Shown here piece after piece: positions 6,558 to 7,747 of a DNA stretch of 7,747 nt. Source of the DNA: Bacteroidales bacterium (GTDB lineage Bacteria; Bacteroidota; Bacteroidia; Bacteroidales; 4484-276); assembly GCA_018400545.1 (NCBI GenBank), contig JAGYLT010000100.1:1-7747 (forward strand), read 5' to 3'. Every line of letters begins with the position of its first letter. Within the stretch, counting starts at the first letter, position 1. The position numbers and the translations under genes were made by a program. Under the pieces are notes generated by a model. The model was not told the origin of the DNA. It did not search any database and saw nothing but the letters and a program-made list of their open reading frames with translations.

Positions 6558-6953
6558 ACCCAACAGGAAAATCTTCCTGAGAGATTACGGAACCCAAAAA
6601 ACACCTGGATGTTTCTTTTTCGCCAAAATATTTTCCTTACATTTGACAGCCTAAAAATAAAACCAGGTTCGAATGAGGAAATTCAGGAATACATTGGGAA
6701 AAGAAGGAGACCAAAACAAGGGAATTGCAAGTCCTGTAACCGAATGGCGGAAAAGCTGGAAATTAGTGAGCGTTGTGTGCAAAATGCTGTCTGAAGTGAT
6801 TCTTGATTTAAGGCATGTTAATATGACAAATAATTTAAAAATAAGAAATGACAAGAGCTTGGTTTACTATGATGCATGTAGTCTGGTAAACCGACAAATT
6901 GTCGAATTATAAATCCGTTAGTAGCAACTTTTAAAAAGACAAAAATTTACAAA
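6558..6953. other. Non-coding spacer with no supported gene
   Basis: About 400 bases between the relic and the last gene. The plus-strand frames that stay open here (for example 6492-6794 and 6673-6912) have an unnatural composition, show no recognisable motif and overlap the relic, so I do not call them genes. No exact TAnnTTTG element was found for the downstream gene. The notable content is two adjacent inverted repeats at 6861-6904. Confidence 0.45.
6861..6904. promoter_or_regulatory. Two adjoining inverted repeats upstream of the last gene
   Basis: GGTTTAC (6861-6867) is perfectly complementary to GTAAACC (6886-6892) with an 18-base loop. Starting on the last base of that repeat, CGACAA (6892-6897) and TTGTCG (6899-6904) form a 13-base palindrome around a single A. 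The palindrome ends 49 bases before the presumed TTG start. Its compact 6-1-6 symmetry resembles an operator for a dimeric repressor, but no T-tract or known operator consensus is present. Chance is possible in AT-rich DNA. Confidence 0.3.
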
Positions 6954-7747
6954 TTGAAAAGACATTTAATCATACTAAGTTTTCTTCTAATTGCAATTTC
7001 TTCATTTTCTGATTATCGATTAACTCGGGGACCCAACATTGGAGAGGTATATTATATTGGACCAACTTACAGTGGATTGGGCATTTACCACTCGACTGAT
7101 TTTGGGAATACTGCAGTTTGTGTTGATAGTACAACTAATGCAACAGGAGTTGTTGCAGACTTGTCAGAAGGAGTGCTTTATTACAGAAACATGGGAGAGG
7201 CATTATATATTTCTTATAATCACGGTCAACAAGGAACATGGCAACTTCAAAATGGTGGGATTTACCCTGGATTCGCGAGCGGCAGAATAGAAGGAGAAAT
7301 TTACAACATTATCGTTTCTCATAGTGATAATTATGGCGAAACTTTTAATCCACATAGTTACAATGGCTTTTTTGGCAACTACTTTGAAAGCGAAATAGAC
7401 AACCAACCAGATATTGGATACCTGCTTACCTACAAATCAAGTGTTGCAGATTCTGTATACTTATTGAAATCAATTGACAATTATGAAAATTTAGAATTAA
7501 ATCGGGCTTTTAACTTCCATTGGAACGATGCAATTACTCTGACCAGAGGAACAAATAGTGGAGAGTTATATTTATTGAATAGCACCAATCGTGAACTATG
7601 GTTTACTAATGACTTTTCAGAAAGCTGGATTAAAGTGGACAACATTAATTTTGGTAGCAGCCCTTATGGAGCTACAATAGTCGGAGGAAGACAAAATGGA
7701 GAAGTCTATATTAAATATGACTTTGTTAATTTAATGTGGCAAAATGC
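6954..7747 (+). CDS. Secreted Asp-box/BNR-repeat (beta-propeller-like) protein, 3' end cut by window edge
   Basis: The frame is open from 6882 to the window end with no ATG before residue 80. The best start is TTG at 6954, because it is directly followed by KRH and a hydrophobic stretch LIILSFLLIAISSFS, a good signal peptide ending near residue 19; 264 residues are visible. The mature part repeats the pattern G-E-x-Y followed by an Asp-box-like turn. GEVYYIG (30-36) precedes IYHSTDFGNT (44-53), GEIYNI (114-119) precedes SHSDNYGETF (122-131), GELYLL (203-208) precedes WFTNDFSESW (216-225), and GEVYI begins at 249. ALYISYNHGQQGTW (83-96) is a further degenerate Asp box. Such repeats fold as beta-propeller blades in sialidase/sortilin-like secreted proteins. 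A T9SS tail may lie past the edge but is not visible. Base composition is clearly more AT-rich than htrA or rpoD. Specific function unknown; a mutated ATG start is an alternative explanation of TTG. Confidence 0.7.
   Translation, partial: MKRHLIILSFLLIAISSFSDYRLTRGPNIGEVYYIGPTYSGLGIYHSTDFGNTAVCVDSTTNATGVVADLSEGVLYYRNMGEALYISYNHGQQGTWQLQNGGIYPGFASGRIEGEIYNIIVSHSDNYGETFNPHSYNGFFGNYFESEIDNQPDIGYLLTYKSSVADSVYLLKSIDNYENLELNRAFNFHWNDAITLTRGTNSGELYLLNSTNRELWFTNDFSESWIKVDNINFGSSPYGATIVGGRQNGEVYIKYDFVNLMWQN

Noticed and set aside
6570..6582. GGAAAATCTTCC near-palindrome
   Set aside because: Four-base arms only, with no position relative to a gene that suggests function.
6492..6794. 100-codon plus-strand open frame
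   Set aside because: It runs antisense over relic copy B, has no recognisable domain, and the relic frame is the one whose peptide is shared with the second copy, so this is most likely a shadow frame.
6673..6912. 79-codon plus-strand open frame before the last gene
   Set aside because: Composition is not protein-like, no motif or ribosome-binding context is seen, and its stop lies just before the region where the real coding frame begins.

Overview
The window looks like a chromosomal piece from a member of the Bacteroidota. The evidence is a short 288-residue primary sigma factor of the Bacteroidota RpoD type, an exact Bacteroidota-type promoter (TTG-N20-TAnnTTTG) in front of it, no Shine-Dalgarno sequences before the genes, and a secreted protein ending in a type IX secretion (Por secretion) sorting domain. 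The species cannot be told from this sequence.

Layout. Positions 1-562 (minus strand) hold the first 187 codons of diaminopimelate epimerase (dapF), cut by the window edge. A 268-base divergent spacer with two overlapping inverted repeats separates it from a periplasmic HtrA/DegQ-type serine protease (831-2285, plus). Then comes rpoD (2503-3369), with its own promoter just after the htrA stop and a clear intrinsic terminator at 3393-3424. This left half is ordinary core genome: cell-wall/lysine biosynthesis, envelope protein quality control and housekeeping transcription.

After the rpoD terminator the character changes. Positions 3473-3621 form a compact REPIN/MITE-like element: two hairpin-forming REP-like ends in inverted orientation around a 19-bp perfect palindrome. 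Next comes a decayed gene fragment (3710-3848, minus), a 775-residue secreted CotH-kinase-like protein (3981-6308, plus; lamin-tail domain, chitobiase-like domain, CotH kinase fold, T9SS tail), and a second, less decayed copy of the same fragment (6417-6557, minus). The spacer 6558-6953 has no convincing gene but carries two inverted repeats. The window ends inside a secreted, AT-rich, Asp-box/BNR-repeat protein that appears to start with TTG (6954 to the edge).

How the parts fit. dapF, htrA and rpoD are separate housekeeping units; htrA and rpoD are co-oriented and may be partly co-transcribed. The right half is an accessory stretch of surface or secreted proteins embedded in repeat remnants. 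I see no defence system, CRISPR array, RNA gene or intact transposase. The most noteworthy items are the REPIN-like element and the pair of related gene relics that bracket the CotH-like gene.
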